NCBI GenBank assembly: GCA_021202275.1
Contig: JAJQDI010000023.1
Location: forward strand, 1-64,000
DNA: 64,000 nt
Direction: 5' to 3'
From: Bacteroides sp.
GTDB lineage: Bacteria > Bacteroidota > Bacteroidia > Bacteroidales > Bacteroidaceae
In this document: positions 55,588 to 64,000 of the stretch, in pieces
How the letters are laid out: every line of letters begins with the position of its first letter
Numbering within the stretch: the first letter of the stretch is position 1
Notes under the pieces: model-generated
Told to the model about the DNA's origin: nothing
The model's database searches: none
Seen by the model: the letters and a program-made list of their open reading frames with translations, nothing else
Made by a program: the position numbers and the translations under genes

Positions 55588-55618
55588 CAAAGATAGCTGG
55601 TCTTCACGTAGTACGCAA
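55588..55618 (-). promoter_or_regulatory. Promoter upstream of gpmA
   Basis: On the minus strand: TTG at 55618-55616, a 20-base gap and a perfect -7 box TATCTTTG at 55595-55588. The gpmA start lies about 290 bases downstream, giving a long leader. The rest of 55300-55654 is empty. Confidence 0.55.
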
Positions 55619-55654
55619 TCACTTATTTAAGGTATATTTTCCGGAGGGTTCTCC

Positions 55655-56299
55655 CTATTTGTGGGTAGAAAGGAATGGATCCGGCCTTTTCCATTCTTTG
55701 CTTTGCGGATCGTACCGGCGGATCACCCGGGCCGGTGTACCTGCGCAGACGGAGTAGGGAGGGATGGATCTGTTGACTACACTTCCGGCGGCTACAATGC
55801 AATGTCTGCCTATGGTCACACCTGCCAGGACTACGGAATTGGCTCCGATCCATACATCATCTTCAATAACGATCGGTTCGGTAGAGACTCCCTGCTCATC
55901 GATGCGTTTCTCTACATCTAAGTAGTTATGATTGAGTCCGGATACCGTGATGTTCTGAGCCAGGTTGACATGATTGCCGATCGTTACCGGGCCGATCAGT
56001 GTATTTCCCAACCCGATCCGCGTATGATTGCCAATGATCAGATCTCCCACACCGTTGTTGAGACAACAGAAATCTTCGATTACAGAATAATCTCCCAGGG
56101 AAAAGCGGTTGAAAGGAGGAAGATCCTTGCGCACACTGCGGTAGATAACCGATTTCCTGCCTCGTTTCAGATAAAGAAAGTCGAACATACGGATCCACCA
56201 GTTGGGGCGTGTCTTTACCGGATGCATAATGAATCGGTGGATGGCACGTTTCATACCAGGATTCTTTTTGATCTTTTCTTTCAATGATTGCAGGCTCAT
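55655..56299 (-). CDS. Hexapeptide-repeat acetyltransferase (WcaF/LacA-like)
   Basis: 214 residues from MSLQSLKEKIKKNPGMKRAI; the frame is open much further upstream but that part lies over the glycosyltransferase gene and lacks homology. The left-handed beta-helix hexapeptides run from about 75 to 190 (GNHTRIGLGNTLIGPVTIGN, VWIGANSVVLAGVTIGRHCI), with the catalytic His in SGLNHNYLD. O-acetylates a sugar, probably on the glycan made by the neighbouring cluster. It follows the glycosyltransferase by 56 bases on the same strand. Confidence 0.85.
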   Translation of the reverse strand: MSLQSLKEKIKKNPGMKRAIHRFIMHPVKTRPNWWIRMFDFLYLKRGRKSVIYRSVRKDLPPFNRFSLGDYSVIEDFCCLNNGVGDLIIGNHTRIGLGNTLIGPVTIGNHVNLAQNITVSGLNHNYLDVEKRIDEQGVSTEPIVIEDDVWIGANSVVLAGVTIGRHCIVAAGSVVNRSIPPYSVCAGTPARVIRRYDPQSKEWKRPDPFLSTHK

Positions 56300-56355
56300 A
56301 ATCGGATGTTTTAGAAAGGGATATAGGATGTATGCAAGAACGGAACTTTCATTTC

Positions 56356-57481
56356 TCAGGCAGATGGTTTGCCGAACAAGGAAAGAAACCATCCCGGTAT
56401 ATAGAACGGAGTACGTTTCATGGCTCTGTTGAAGGGTTTGTCTACCAGGTAATCGGGAGTAGCCAGGGCAAGAGCGAAAAGTAACACCACCAGCAGTCCC
56501 CACCATTTCAGAGCAAGTGCCCATTGCAGCCAGGTGGTCAGCACAGCCATGAAGATAAGAAGATGGATCAACCAGACAGGGGGCAGGATGGCCCACTGAA
56601 TACATCTGTCTATCAGATCAGCGTTGAGGCTAAATATCCCTTCCGGAAGGCGGCTCAGCGCACGGAACCAGCTTTTATACTGTGTTCCGAAAGACCGACG
56701 CTGCCTGTGATAGAAGGTGGAGAGATTGATCTTTTCTTCATACCTCAGTTGTATATGGTCCTGGAAATCTATATACTGTCTGTCGGATGCCAGATACAAT
56801 TCCAATTGCTGGCAGGTAAAATCCTCAGGTAGTTCGTCCAGATTTTCTTCCAGCCAGTCACATTCCAGTACAAAACCACTTTTTTCCAGCGAAGCCGACA
56901 AGCCGCATCTGTTGTGTCCTCTGCCGGAGATGGAACGTCTGATCTCTTCACCAACAGCACTCCACAGAACAGGAGAAGTATTTCTTTTCGTATATATACG
57001 GTGAAGCTGGAGAACAGAAGGGCTTTCGTTGTAGGCGGTATTGATCTGTGCCAGCAGATTATGGGATACTGTAGCTGATGCATCCAGGAATACCAGCAGA
57101 TCGTATCTCCCCGGTAAAGAGGAAAAGGCGGATTGTATCAGCTGTCCGTCGGAGCTACTTTCTTCCACCGATAGCAGGATAGCCTGTTGCGACAACGCAG
57201 CAGGGATCTGCTCTTTAGGTATGGAGGTAGCGATCAGTAACTTGAAAAGCTCGTGCGGATAGGTTTGCCGGTGATACATATCCGATAGCCGATCCCAGTC
57301 TGTTGCCGGAGAAACAGTTCGTATCAATACCGCTATGCGGTATTGTTTTTCTGCTTCTGTTTCCTCTTCTTCACTTTTACGGAAACACCCCAGAAAAGCA
57401 AAAAAACAGCATGTAACCTGTAGAAACAGACAGGCAAAGGAACAGGATCCATTCGGCAGTATGTAGGAAAGAATATCCCAT
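56356..57481 (-). pseudogene. Membrane glycosyltransferase family 2-like, frameshifted near the N-terminus
   Basis: The start ATG at 57481 overlaps the stop of the sugar transferase (TAATG), giving a hydrophobic N-terminus (WILFLCLSVSTGYMLFF). A run of seven T (57406-57400) breaks the frame; with six T it continues AFLGCFRKSEEEETEAEKQY into the long frame. The domain has DLLVFLDASATVS (DxD-like), FTCQQLELYL and QRRSFGTQYKSWFRALSR, then two to three C-terminal membrane helices. The restored length is about 374 residues. It would elongate the glycan initiated by the adjacent sugar transferase. Without the extra base the open part starts only at 57327. Confidence 0.75.
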
Positions 57482-58632
57482 TACACATTTTCTTTTTGTA
57501 CGAAAGCAGTGACTGTTTTCAGGATAATTCTGATATCCAGCCAGAAGGAGAAAGTCTTGGCATATTTGATGTCCAATTGTTTACGCTCTTCCGCCGACAT
57601 CTTTCCGGAGTCTCCTCTTTTCTCTACCTGCCACAGACCCGTGAGTCCGGCAGGAGCCATGAACCGATCGATATATTCGTCGCTGGTCAGCAATTCAGCT
57701 TCGTAGATAGGCAGAGGACGGTTGCCTACGATAGACATATCCCCTTTCAGAATGTTGAACAGCTGAGGCAGTTCGTCTATACTATATTTCCGGATGAAAC
57801 GTCCTACACGGGTAATACGCGGATCGTTCTCCAGTTTCACAAAAGAGTTTTTCTTTTCCTGAGTCTTCTGCGTGATATACTCCTGTTCGGAGATCACAAA
57901 ATCGTCGGAGATCAGGATGATCTCTTCTTCCTCCGGCATTTCCGTATCGTCGCCTACCAGGATGTCTTCTTCCTCCTCAAATTGATATTGGTTGAGCTTG
58001 TTGAAATCTTTCAGATGCTTGTCTGCGTTGGTATACATGGAGCGGAATTTGAGAAAATCGAAAATACGATAGTTGCTCCCTACACGCTTGGATTTATATA
58101 CCACCGCACCTTTGCTTTCCAGACGGATGGCAAGTGCGGTAGCCAGCAGGATCGGGGAAAGACACAAAATAGCCATGCTGGAAAAGACAATGTCAAAACA
58201 ACGTTTCCAGGTGGGGAGAATAAATGTGTTGGTCAGTTCTCCTTTCTCATACAGATCCTTCATCTTCTGCATTTTCCGGATACGCAGAAACCTTATCAGG
58301 TCATTGATGCTATCCGTGTCGGCTGTGTGAGGTAATGTATTGTGTATACCTGCTTTGAGATATTCGGTACGGTCTTCTTCTGCCAGCTTGTCTGTCACCA
58401 GTACGATGTATACATCGGGATATCTCTCTGTCAGGAAGTTCAATTGTCTGATATCTTCCTGCAATTCTTCTCCTTTTTCCAATAAGATAGCTACATCGTA
58501 TTTTTCACCGATGTTATCCAGTAGTTCCGTAAGAGTTTTACAAGAAGGAAGGGCACAGAATACCCCGGTTGTGTGTTCCCAGAACCTGTCTATAGTGGTC
58601 CGGTTCTTTCCAAGATAGAGGAGATATTGCAT
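57481..58632 (-). CDS. Polyprenyl-phosphate sugar transferase with N-terminal pseudo-receiver
   Basis: 383 residues. Residues 1-115 look like a response-regulator receiver fold without its active site: the phospho-Asp position is Glu (ILLEKG) and the Lys is missing. Residues 140-383 are a bacterial sugar transferase (PF02397 type): membrane hairpin at 145-168, KFRSMY, DELPQLFNILKGDMSIVGNR, GLTGLWQV. An acidic insertion at about 218-258 (EEEEDILVGDD, EMPEEEEIILISDD) is unusual. It transfers the first sugar phosphate to undecaprenyl phosphate. The gene begins seven bases after the response regulator and overlaps the glycosyltransferase by one base. Confidence 0.88.
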   Translation of the reverse strand: MQYLLYLGKNRTTIDRFWEHTTGVFCALPSCKTLTELLDNIGEKYDVAILLEKGEELQEDIRQLNFLTERYPDVYIVLVTDKLAEEDRTEYLKAGIHNTLPHTADTDSINDLIRFLRIRKMQKMKDLYEKGELTNTFILPTWKRCFDIVFSSMAILCLSPILLATALAIRLESKGAVVYKSKRVGSNYRIFDFLKFRSMYTNADKHLKDFNKLNQYQFEEEEDILVGDDTEMPEEEEIILISDDFVISEQEYITQKTQEKKNSFVKLENDPRITRVGRFIRKYSIDELPQLFNILKGDMSIVGNRPLPIYEAELLTSDEYIDRFMAPAGLTGLWQVEKRGDSGKMSAEERKQLDIKYAKTFSFWLDIRIILKTVTAFVQKENV

Positions 58633-58639
58633 ATCTAAT

Positions 58640-59003
58640 TCATCCGATGATTTTTTTTATTCTTACTTTCAGTTCCAGGGGGTTAAAGGGTTTCAGTACA
58701 TAGTCCGCAGCTCCTGCTTCCAGAAGTTTGATGCGCTCCGTAGTACTTTCTTCACTGGATAGTATCATCACAGGGATCGATTTGAACAATTCATTCTTTT
58801 TCAGATAATACAGGAATTCATTTCCCATCATTTCGGGCATACGAATGTCTGAAATGATCAGATCCGGAACATTTCCCTGTTGCAACCACTCTATGGCTTT
58901 GATCGGATTCTCCAGATAAGTAAAATCATATTCCTTTCCTAAATAAATAGCAGCAACTTTCCCAATAGTGGCTTTATCGTCTACAAGTAGTATTTTTTTT
59001 CAT
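58640..59003 (-). pseudogene. Single-domain response regulator, frameshifted at the second codon
   Basis: Starting at the ATG at 59003, removing one A from the run of eight (59000-58993) gives MKKILLVDDKATIGKVAAIY and a complete 120-residue CheY-like receiver. D8, D9, the phospho-acceptor D52 (LIISDIRMPEMMG) and K104 (YVLKPF) are all present. As written, the ATG leads to a stop within ten codons, and a later Met at 58885 gives only an 81-residue fragment. The correct frame has a TGA just before the A run, so no alternative start exists. It has no output domain and is seven bases before the sugar transferase, which carries a pseudo-receiver. Confidence 0.8.
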
Positions 59004-59071
59004 ATCAGCAATGTATGTTTATCTGAATAATTAGTATCTTATCAAGATATTCTTGTGGTTCCCTAAGGTCA

Positions 59072-59079
59072 CAAATATA
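59072..59079 (-). promoter_or_regulatory. Candidate promoter of the glycan cluster
   Basis: TATATTTG on the minus strand, with a TTTG at 59106-59103, 23 bases upstream, slightly longer than usual. The response regulator starts about 70 bases downstream. Confidence 0.4.
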
Positions 59080-59334
59080 AACTATATTTTAGATATTTAA
59101 ATCAAAATGTGTGTATTTTTTACAACTATAGCATGAAAATCAATATTTCTGAAGTGAAATAACAATTCAGATGCCATGCTGGTTCATGGTTAGTTCCTTT
59201 AGGAGAATAGAGATATATGCTTCCAGTAAGGGAGGTAAACATCTTGACCATTGGAGCGGGTCGAATGATACAGCTGATCTTTTATAGGAGTTAAGTCCTT
59301 GATTTCATAAATAGAACAAATGCACTTATATACA

Positions 59335-59370
59335 AAAATCTCCGGAGAAACATGTTTCTCCGGAGATTTT
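59335..59370. terminator. Perfect bidirectional terminator
   Basis: A 36-bp perfect inverted repeat with arms AAAATCTCCGGAGAAACA and its complement ending GATTTT. It lies 24 bases beyond the stop of the LruC gene. The rest of 59004-59394 has only the promoter of the glycan cluster. Confidence 0.85.
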
Positions 59371-59394
59371 CAATGATTGACTATGAGAATGAGT

Positions 59395-61728
59395 TTATTT
59401 ACGGGTATATACCAGATCCTGTTCCGGATTAGTGTACCACTCCTGGTTGGTAGTACGGTTTGCTGCCCATCCGGTGAAATCCGGATATGCCTCAGTAATA
59501 GTTACCCCTTCTTTAGGGTAGGTAAAGATACCGGGAACACATACTGCCCAGGTATATCTGCCACCAATGGCAACTTCCGCAGCACCGTCTGCATATACCT
59601 CTCCGTTAGGAGTCGCATTGGCGATCCATTCAAACAGGTGTACTTCTGTACGTTTGTTTAATGCACCGGCAAATCCGATGAAGAAATCCATATTTTCCAT
59701 GCTGATCATAGGATTGGTTTTGGATTGGTCAGCCATTACCAATACGATCTTCATGGTATAAGGAGTAATGGCATTTGCTGCCGCCGTGTTCAGGATAAGG
59801 CGTCTCTGATAGTCGTACTGATCATTATATACCTTATGAGCATCTCCGAATAAGGGAATGACAGCTGCTGAAGTAGTTCCGCTTTCGTAAGTTGAAGCAT
59901 CAAACAGACTACCGCTCAGTGTACTTCTCATATTGTTAGGATCTACAAATGTAATAGATGCGATATCTGACTGAGCAACTCCCATCAGACGAAGTCCGGC
60001 ACCGATTTGTTTGGTTGCTCCGACAGTTGCCAGGGTTATCTCGATCTCAACACTTTCGATCGCATTGTTGTTTGCTCTGTTATAAGTAGTAGCTATATCC
60101 AGAACAATGTCATTGAAGTCGTAGTCTCCCATTTCCGGGTAAAGATCTTCAAATGCATAACTGTAGGAGAGTACCTGCGGATCAACCGGATCGGGATCAC
60201 CACCGTCTCCTTCGTAACCGGCACCGGAACAATCACTCGGTTCCATTACAAAATTAGCTTGTCCGGGCAGGCAGATAGAGGCTGTACTACCCCCTTTAGT
60301 GATAAATGTTTCGAGGAAAGGATATGTATTTTCGTCATAAGCAGAGGCCGGAAGATCGAAAATAACATTTCCTGTGATGGTATAACTTCCTTCCCACACA
60401 CCGTTGGAACGCTGGATTGTATTTGCTACAATGATCGCACCTCCGTCGGCCGGACCGGTAACATTCCTGTATACATCATAATAGTCTTCTACCACCAGCA
60501 TAGACGGGCTATCCATGGTCATACTTGCAGAAGCGGTACCATCGTTATAGAATGTATGACAATAGATCGCGGCATTTGCTCCCAATATGATTTCATGTGC
60601 CTACAGGGTATTCTTCACTTCCAGGTAACAACCATTTTCCAAAACAGAATTTGTATCTCCGTCAAATGTGTCGATGACCGCTTTGCCTCTGTTTATGAAA
60701 GTCGTTGTGCCATTGCTCGCCTGGTAACTGATTCCACCTGTTCCGGTTTTACAGATAAATTCGCCGTCGTTATAGAACGCACCACCGTTTGTGGTCAGAT
60801 TAAGCGCTGATACTTCCATGTTACCCGCGTTGTAAAGGAAATATTTGCCTTCAGGCATAATATATCCGTCACCCGTGATCTTTCCACCTTTCATGACAGT
60901 CAGGCTACCATATAAAGTGATCTGTCCACTGGGAATTTCAAGTTCTCCTCCTTCGGCGATAATGAGATGTACACCTGCAGAAGCACCATTACCATATACC
61001 ATGCCATCATTTAATGTTAGCTTAGAGGCAATGATCAGAGTGGTTTTTGAAGAACTGGTGGTCCATGTGAAATTGTTACGTGAGGTAGAAGCATCTGATG
61101 TGATCTTATAAGTCTTATCATTTGCTAACCAGCTAACCCCCCAGCTTGGAATTTCTATTTCTTCCGCGCTTGCGAGCATGGCGTCCACGTCTGCTTTCGT
61201 AAGAACACTCGTATTGAATGATTCGGCCCATGATTCGGGAGTTGAGATCTCCACTGAACCTGATGCGCGGGTCACATTCGTACTTCCGAATGTTGCGGAT
61301 AGATTACCATTTTTCACTTCCACGGGTTTTACCGCATACCGTCCGCGTTCATCTACACGTGCGGCGTAGAGCGTAGTAAGTGCACTTGGATAGTCCAGAG
61401 TAGTGGCGAATGCATAGTTTGTATGGTCATTTGCATATCCTGATGCCAATAATTTAGCACCACTTTTGCTATTTAAAGGATTGGCGGTGAAAACCTGTAT
61501 CTTATAATTTGTATAAGAATCCTCATTCACGCTTAAAGTGGCTCTGGTAGAAGCTACTGTTTTCCAATCCTGACTGGGATCTACGTTCTCTACCGGGAAG
61601 TTGTCCTGATATTCTTTTTCCACTTCATCCGGATCATACAGGCTTTTGTCACTGTCAATACAACCTGTGACTGCTATACCCGTCAGGGCAAACAGAAAGA
61701 AATAGCGACTTAAATAACTCTTTTTCAT
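59395..61728 (-). pseudogene. LruC-domain (DUF4842) lipoprotein interrupted by an in-frame TAG
   Basis: Start MKKSYLSRYFFLFALTGIAV with lipobox VTGC. The N-terminal region has a TRA site (ASTRATLSVNEDSY) and a beta-helix-like stretch (SKLTLNDGMVYGNG, ITLYGSLTVMKGGKITGDG). A TAG at 60603-60601 breaks the frame after EVKNTL. The same frame continues for 396 more codons through AHEIILGANAAIYCHTFYND to the LruC signature YAFEDLYPEMGDYDFNDIVL and the C-terminal DUF4842 region. Total 777 codons. LruC proteins are surface lipoproteins of uncertain function, common in Bacteroides. Confidence 0.8.
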
Positions 61729-61734
61729 AATCAA

Positions 61735-62298
61735 TTATTTTATGATAACGTATTCCGATAGTAAGAGGTAAACGAAACAGAAGAACAGTGATGATATTCA
61801 CAAGTAATAGTCAGGATCATCAACTTTTATCTATTCCGTGGCAAAAATAAATTAATTTTTATTTCTACTATCTAAATATGTATACAATTGTTTCTTATTT
61901 TAACATATTTTATATATGTAATGGCCGGATAAGTCAATTATATTATCCTATTTGTTTATCAGCTATATTTTGCTGTTTTACAGTATTATATCTCCAATAA
62001 ACAGGAGTAAGGAAGTTTTGTTCACGAAAAAAGTTGTATATTATGACCATTGAAATAGTCTGGTGTTTTAACTGCTTTTATAGGGTTCCGGAGCAATCTG
62101 GAACGGGTAGAACAGGTAAAATGAAGAGTGGATGGAACAGGGTTTTTATGAGATAGGTATGTCTGATCGGGAATGAAGAATAGGTCCGTTACTTATAAAA
62201 ATCAAATTTCTATAAAAAACAGCAAGCGAGCAGAGAATAAAAAAACGGATCTGTTCTGGATGGAATGGGAAATAAGGGTGAACCGTAGATCGGAGAGA
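61735..62298. other. Intergenic region upstream of the LruC gene
   Basis: 564 bases, very AT-rich from 61840 to 62000. No coding sequence. A weak stem GTTCC/GGAAC lies near 62085. Promoter elements for LruC probably lie near 61850-61950 but no unambiguous pair was found. Confidence 0.45.
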
Positions 62299-63342
62299 TT
62301 AGGAATTCTTAGTGATCTCTCCGGCCAGGTCTGAGTTCATTTTGCGGCGGATCTCTGCTTGTGAGAGCCCATGTCCGAGCAGGAACATCAGTTTGGTAAC
62401 GGCGCATTCGGGTGTGCTGTCGTATCCGCTGATCACACCTGCCTGCAACAGTTGTATTCCCGTTTCGTACCGCTCCATTTCTACCGCGCCCGAAGAGCAC
62501 TGGGTGATGTTGACAATGATGATCCCACGTTCGGTGGCCTCTTTCAGTTCCCGCAGCAGCCACTCTTTACGGGGGGCGTTGCCCGAACCATAGGTCTTCA
62601 GTACCACCGCTTTCAGTCCCGGTACCTGGAGCAGAGAATGTATGATCTCCTCTCTGATACCTGGGAACAGGGTTAGGATCACTACATTGTGATCAAACAG
62701 ATAGTGAGGCTTCATGGGCTTGTCCGGATCGGGGCGGCGGATCAGGTGCGGCTCGTATTTGATATGTATCCCAGCTTCGGCCAGGGGAGGAAAATTGAAT
62801 GAACGGAAGGCATTGAAGTTTTCCGCGTTGATCTTTGTCGTACGGTTGCCACGCATCAGGTGGTTTTCAAAGAAGATACAGACTTCCGGTACCATGGGAG
62901 CTCCTTCCGCATTTTTGGCAGCGGCGATCTCAATGGCAGTGATCAGATTTTCCTTGCCATCGGTACGAAGCATACCTATAGGTAGCTGTGATCCGGTGAG
63001 GATCACAGGCTTACCCAGATTTTCAAGCATGAAACTCAGTGCTGAAGCTGTGTAGGACATGGTATCCGTTCCGTGCAGGATCACAAACCCATCGAAATGT
63101 TCGTAATTGTAATTGATAATACGTACCAGTTTGGCCCAGAAAGCCGGCTCCATATCAGAAGAGTCGATGGGAGGGTCGAACTGGTATGAGGAAATGCGAT
63201 AATTGAATTTTTTGAGTTCGGGAACATGCTCCATCAACTGATCGAAATTGAAATTCTCCAACGCGCCGGTCTCAGGGTTTTCTATCATTCCGATAGTTCC
63301 TCCGGTATAAATTAACAAAACTGAAGGGTTCCTTGCTAACAT
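62299..63342 (-). CDS. ansA: Type I (cytoplasmic) L-asparaginase
   Basis: 347 residues without signal peptide. The catalytic motifs LIYTGGTIGM (first Thr) and VILHGTDTMSYTAS (second Thr-Asp) are intact, and the C-terminal domain contains KTYGSGNAP and NITQCSSGAVEM. It hydrolyses asparagine to aspartate and ammonia. The first Met at 63342 gives the family N-terminus. It is a single gene, followed upstream by a repeat-bearing gap. Confidence 0.94.
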   Translation of the reverse strand: MLARNPSVLLIYTGGTIGMIENPETGALENFNFDQLMEHVPELKKFNYRISSYQFDPPIDSSDMEPAFWAKLVRIINYNYEHFDGFVILHGTDTMSYTASALSFMLENLGKPVILTGSQLPIGMLRTDGKENLITAIEIAAAKNAEGAPMVPEVCIFFENHLMRGNRTTKINAENFNAFRSFNFPPLAEAGIHIKYEPHLIRRPDPDKPMKPHYLFDHNVVILTLFPGIREEIIHSLLQVPGLKAVVLKTYGSGNAPRKEWLLRELKEATERGIIIVNITQCSSGAVEMERYETGIQLLQAGVISGYDSTPECAVTKLMFLLGHGLSQAEIRRKMNSDLAGEITKNS

Positions 63343-63385
63343 AAAACTCTATTTTTCGTTATTTTCCTGACAAAGATAAAGAAAT

Positions 63386-63425
63386 TTACGATTTACTGAT
63401 TTACGATTTACGATTTACGATTTAA
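63386..63425. repeat. Tandem GATTTAC heptamer repeats
   Basis: Five or so copies of GATTTAC, with one ACT variation, in 40 bases. An inverted group (AATCGTAAATC twice) lies at 63668-63690 beside trpA. The 240 bases between show no gene. Relatives are in the repeats at 25100 and 3520. Confidence 0.75.
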
Positions 63426-63667
63426 ATTACAATTTATATATACTATGCTTTGTTTCTATAGGTTTTTCCGTATGAATGCACATTCAACACCATGGCTGGC
63501 AAGAAGATTACGTCCGTCGGATGAATATACAAGGAAAGCTGTAAAAAGCAAGATCCTGCAATAAGGTATGTAACTCCGGTCATAAATCGTCAATCTTCCT
63601 TTAGGTTAAGAATCGAATCATGGTCATGACCGCAAGGAATAAATCGTAGAACTCTTGCGTTTTCAAT

Positions 63668-63690
63668 CGTAAATCTGTAAATCGTAAATC
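63668..63690. repeat. Inverted counterpart of the GATTTAC repeat
   Basis: AATCGTAAATCTGTAAATCG reads as the reverse complement of the group at 63386, making the pair a long-range inverted repeat around 63426-63667. It abuts the trpA stop codon. Confidence 0.65.
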
Positions 63691-64000
63691 ATTTCAGGTC
63701 TTGTTTCAGACGCAGGATCGCTTTTTCCGGATCTTTTTCTTCTTCCAGCAGGGTAACGAAACGGCTGCCGATGATGGCTCCCGAGGCGTGGTCGCAAGCT
63801 GCCCGGAAAGTCGCCTGGTTACTGATGCCGAAGCCTACCATGCGTGGATTGCGCAGTTGAAGAGATTCGATCCGGCGGAAGTAAGCCAGCTTCCCGGCAT
63901 CGAAATCCGTCTGTGCGCCGGTAGTAGCAGCGGAAGATACCATATAGATAAATCCGTCTGTATTGTTGTCTATCTCCCGTACACGTTCTTCACTGGTTTC
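63689..64000 (-). CDS. trpA: Tryptophan synthase alpha chain, 3' part
   Basis: The C-terminal 103 residues are visible, running off the window. [20 protein letters not shown] is the strand bearing the phosphate-binding loop region of TrpA, followed by [33 protein letters not shown] and a final helix. It cleaves indole-glycerol phosphate to indole. The 5' part and any other trp genes lie beyond the right edge. Confidence 0.9.
   Translation of the reverse strand, partial: ETSEERVREIDNNTDGFIYMVSSAATTGAQTDFDAGKLAYFRRIESLQLRNPRMVGFGISNQATFRAACDHASGAIIGSRFVTLLEEEKDPEKAILRLKQDLK

Noticed and set aside
56300..56605. N-terminal extension of the acetyltransferase
   Set aside because: It overlaps the glycosyltransferase gene in another frame and has no homology; the family N-terminus starts at 56299.
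12834..61728. Reassignment of TAG as a sense codon, prompted by three in-frame TAG codons
   Set aside because: hisB, gpmA, the lipoprotein at 38405 and the secreted protein at 19071 end naturally with TAG at sensible C-termini, so TAG works as a stop.

Overview
The window looks like a chromosome segment from the order Bacteroidales (Bacteroides/Parabacteroides-like). The evidence is the gene content: a hisG-hisD-hisC-hisB operon, a long-form HisG, fimbrillin-family lipoproteins with DUF3575 and DUF3868 partners, a DUF6377 regulator, a LruC-domain lipoprotein, and TonB-dependent receptors with carboxypeptidase-like N-termini. Promoter-like TAnnTTTG -7 boxes also occur at many gene starts. No phage, integrase, transposase, rRNA, tRNA or CRISPR was seen.

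Layout. 1-4.7 kb: histidine biosynthesis operon. 5-6.2 kb: a palindromic array and a DUF4373-like gene. 6.6-8.6 kb: lipoprotein plus PagL-like outer membrane barrel. 8.6-15 kb: a membrane-bound DUF6377 regulator divergent from a TonB-dependent barrel and a GH36 alpha-galactosidase. 15.3-18.7 kb: secreted alpha/beta hydrolase and NAD synthetase. 19-20.7 kb: a PerR/Fur regulator with its operator, then rubrerythrin. 21-23.1 kb: cold-shock trio (RRM protein, cold-shock protein, DEAD-box helicase). 23.4-26 kb: SGNH hydrolase, ZIP transporter, lipoprotein. 26.4-27.7 kb: ferredoxin, small membrane protein and ECF sigma factor. 28-32 kb: paired lipoproteins and an AspT-type transporter. 32-35.3 kb: His-rich membrane protein and TonB-dependent receptor, probably for metal or heme. 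36-51.5 kb: a ten-gene fimbrial (Fim/Mfa-type) locus with seven fimbrillin-like lipoproteins, one of them a four-module protein of 1027 residues. 51.5-52.2 kb: palindrome-rich spacer. 52.2-54.3 kb: flavodoxin, then a hemerythrin-like protein coupled to a LuxR regulator with a degenerate receiver. 54.6-59 kb: phosphoglycerate mutase, then an exopolysaccharide-type cluster (response regulator, sugar transferase with pseudo-receiver, glycosyltransferase, acetyltransferase). 59.4-61.7 kb: LruC lipoprotein. 62.3-64 kb: type I asparaginase and the 3' part of trpA.

A striking property is the number of interrupted genes. Nine otherwise recognisable genes carry an in-frame stop or a one-base homopolymer indel: GH36, cold-shock protein, a lipoprotein, the AspT-type transporter, the TonB receptor, one fimbrillin, a glycosyltransferase, a response regulator and the LruC protein. 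The indels all lie in runs of 4-8 identical bases, which suggests uncorrected sequencing errors or slippage. Each is annotated over the full reconstructed span.

The most unusual structures are two intergenic arrays at 5.3 and 51.9 kb. They differ in sequence but share one geometry (17-bp palindrome plus 5-bp spacer, 22-bp period), and both lie between convergent genes.
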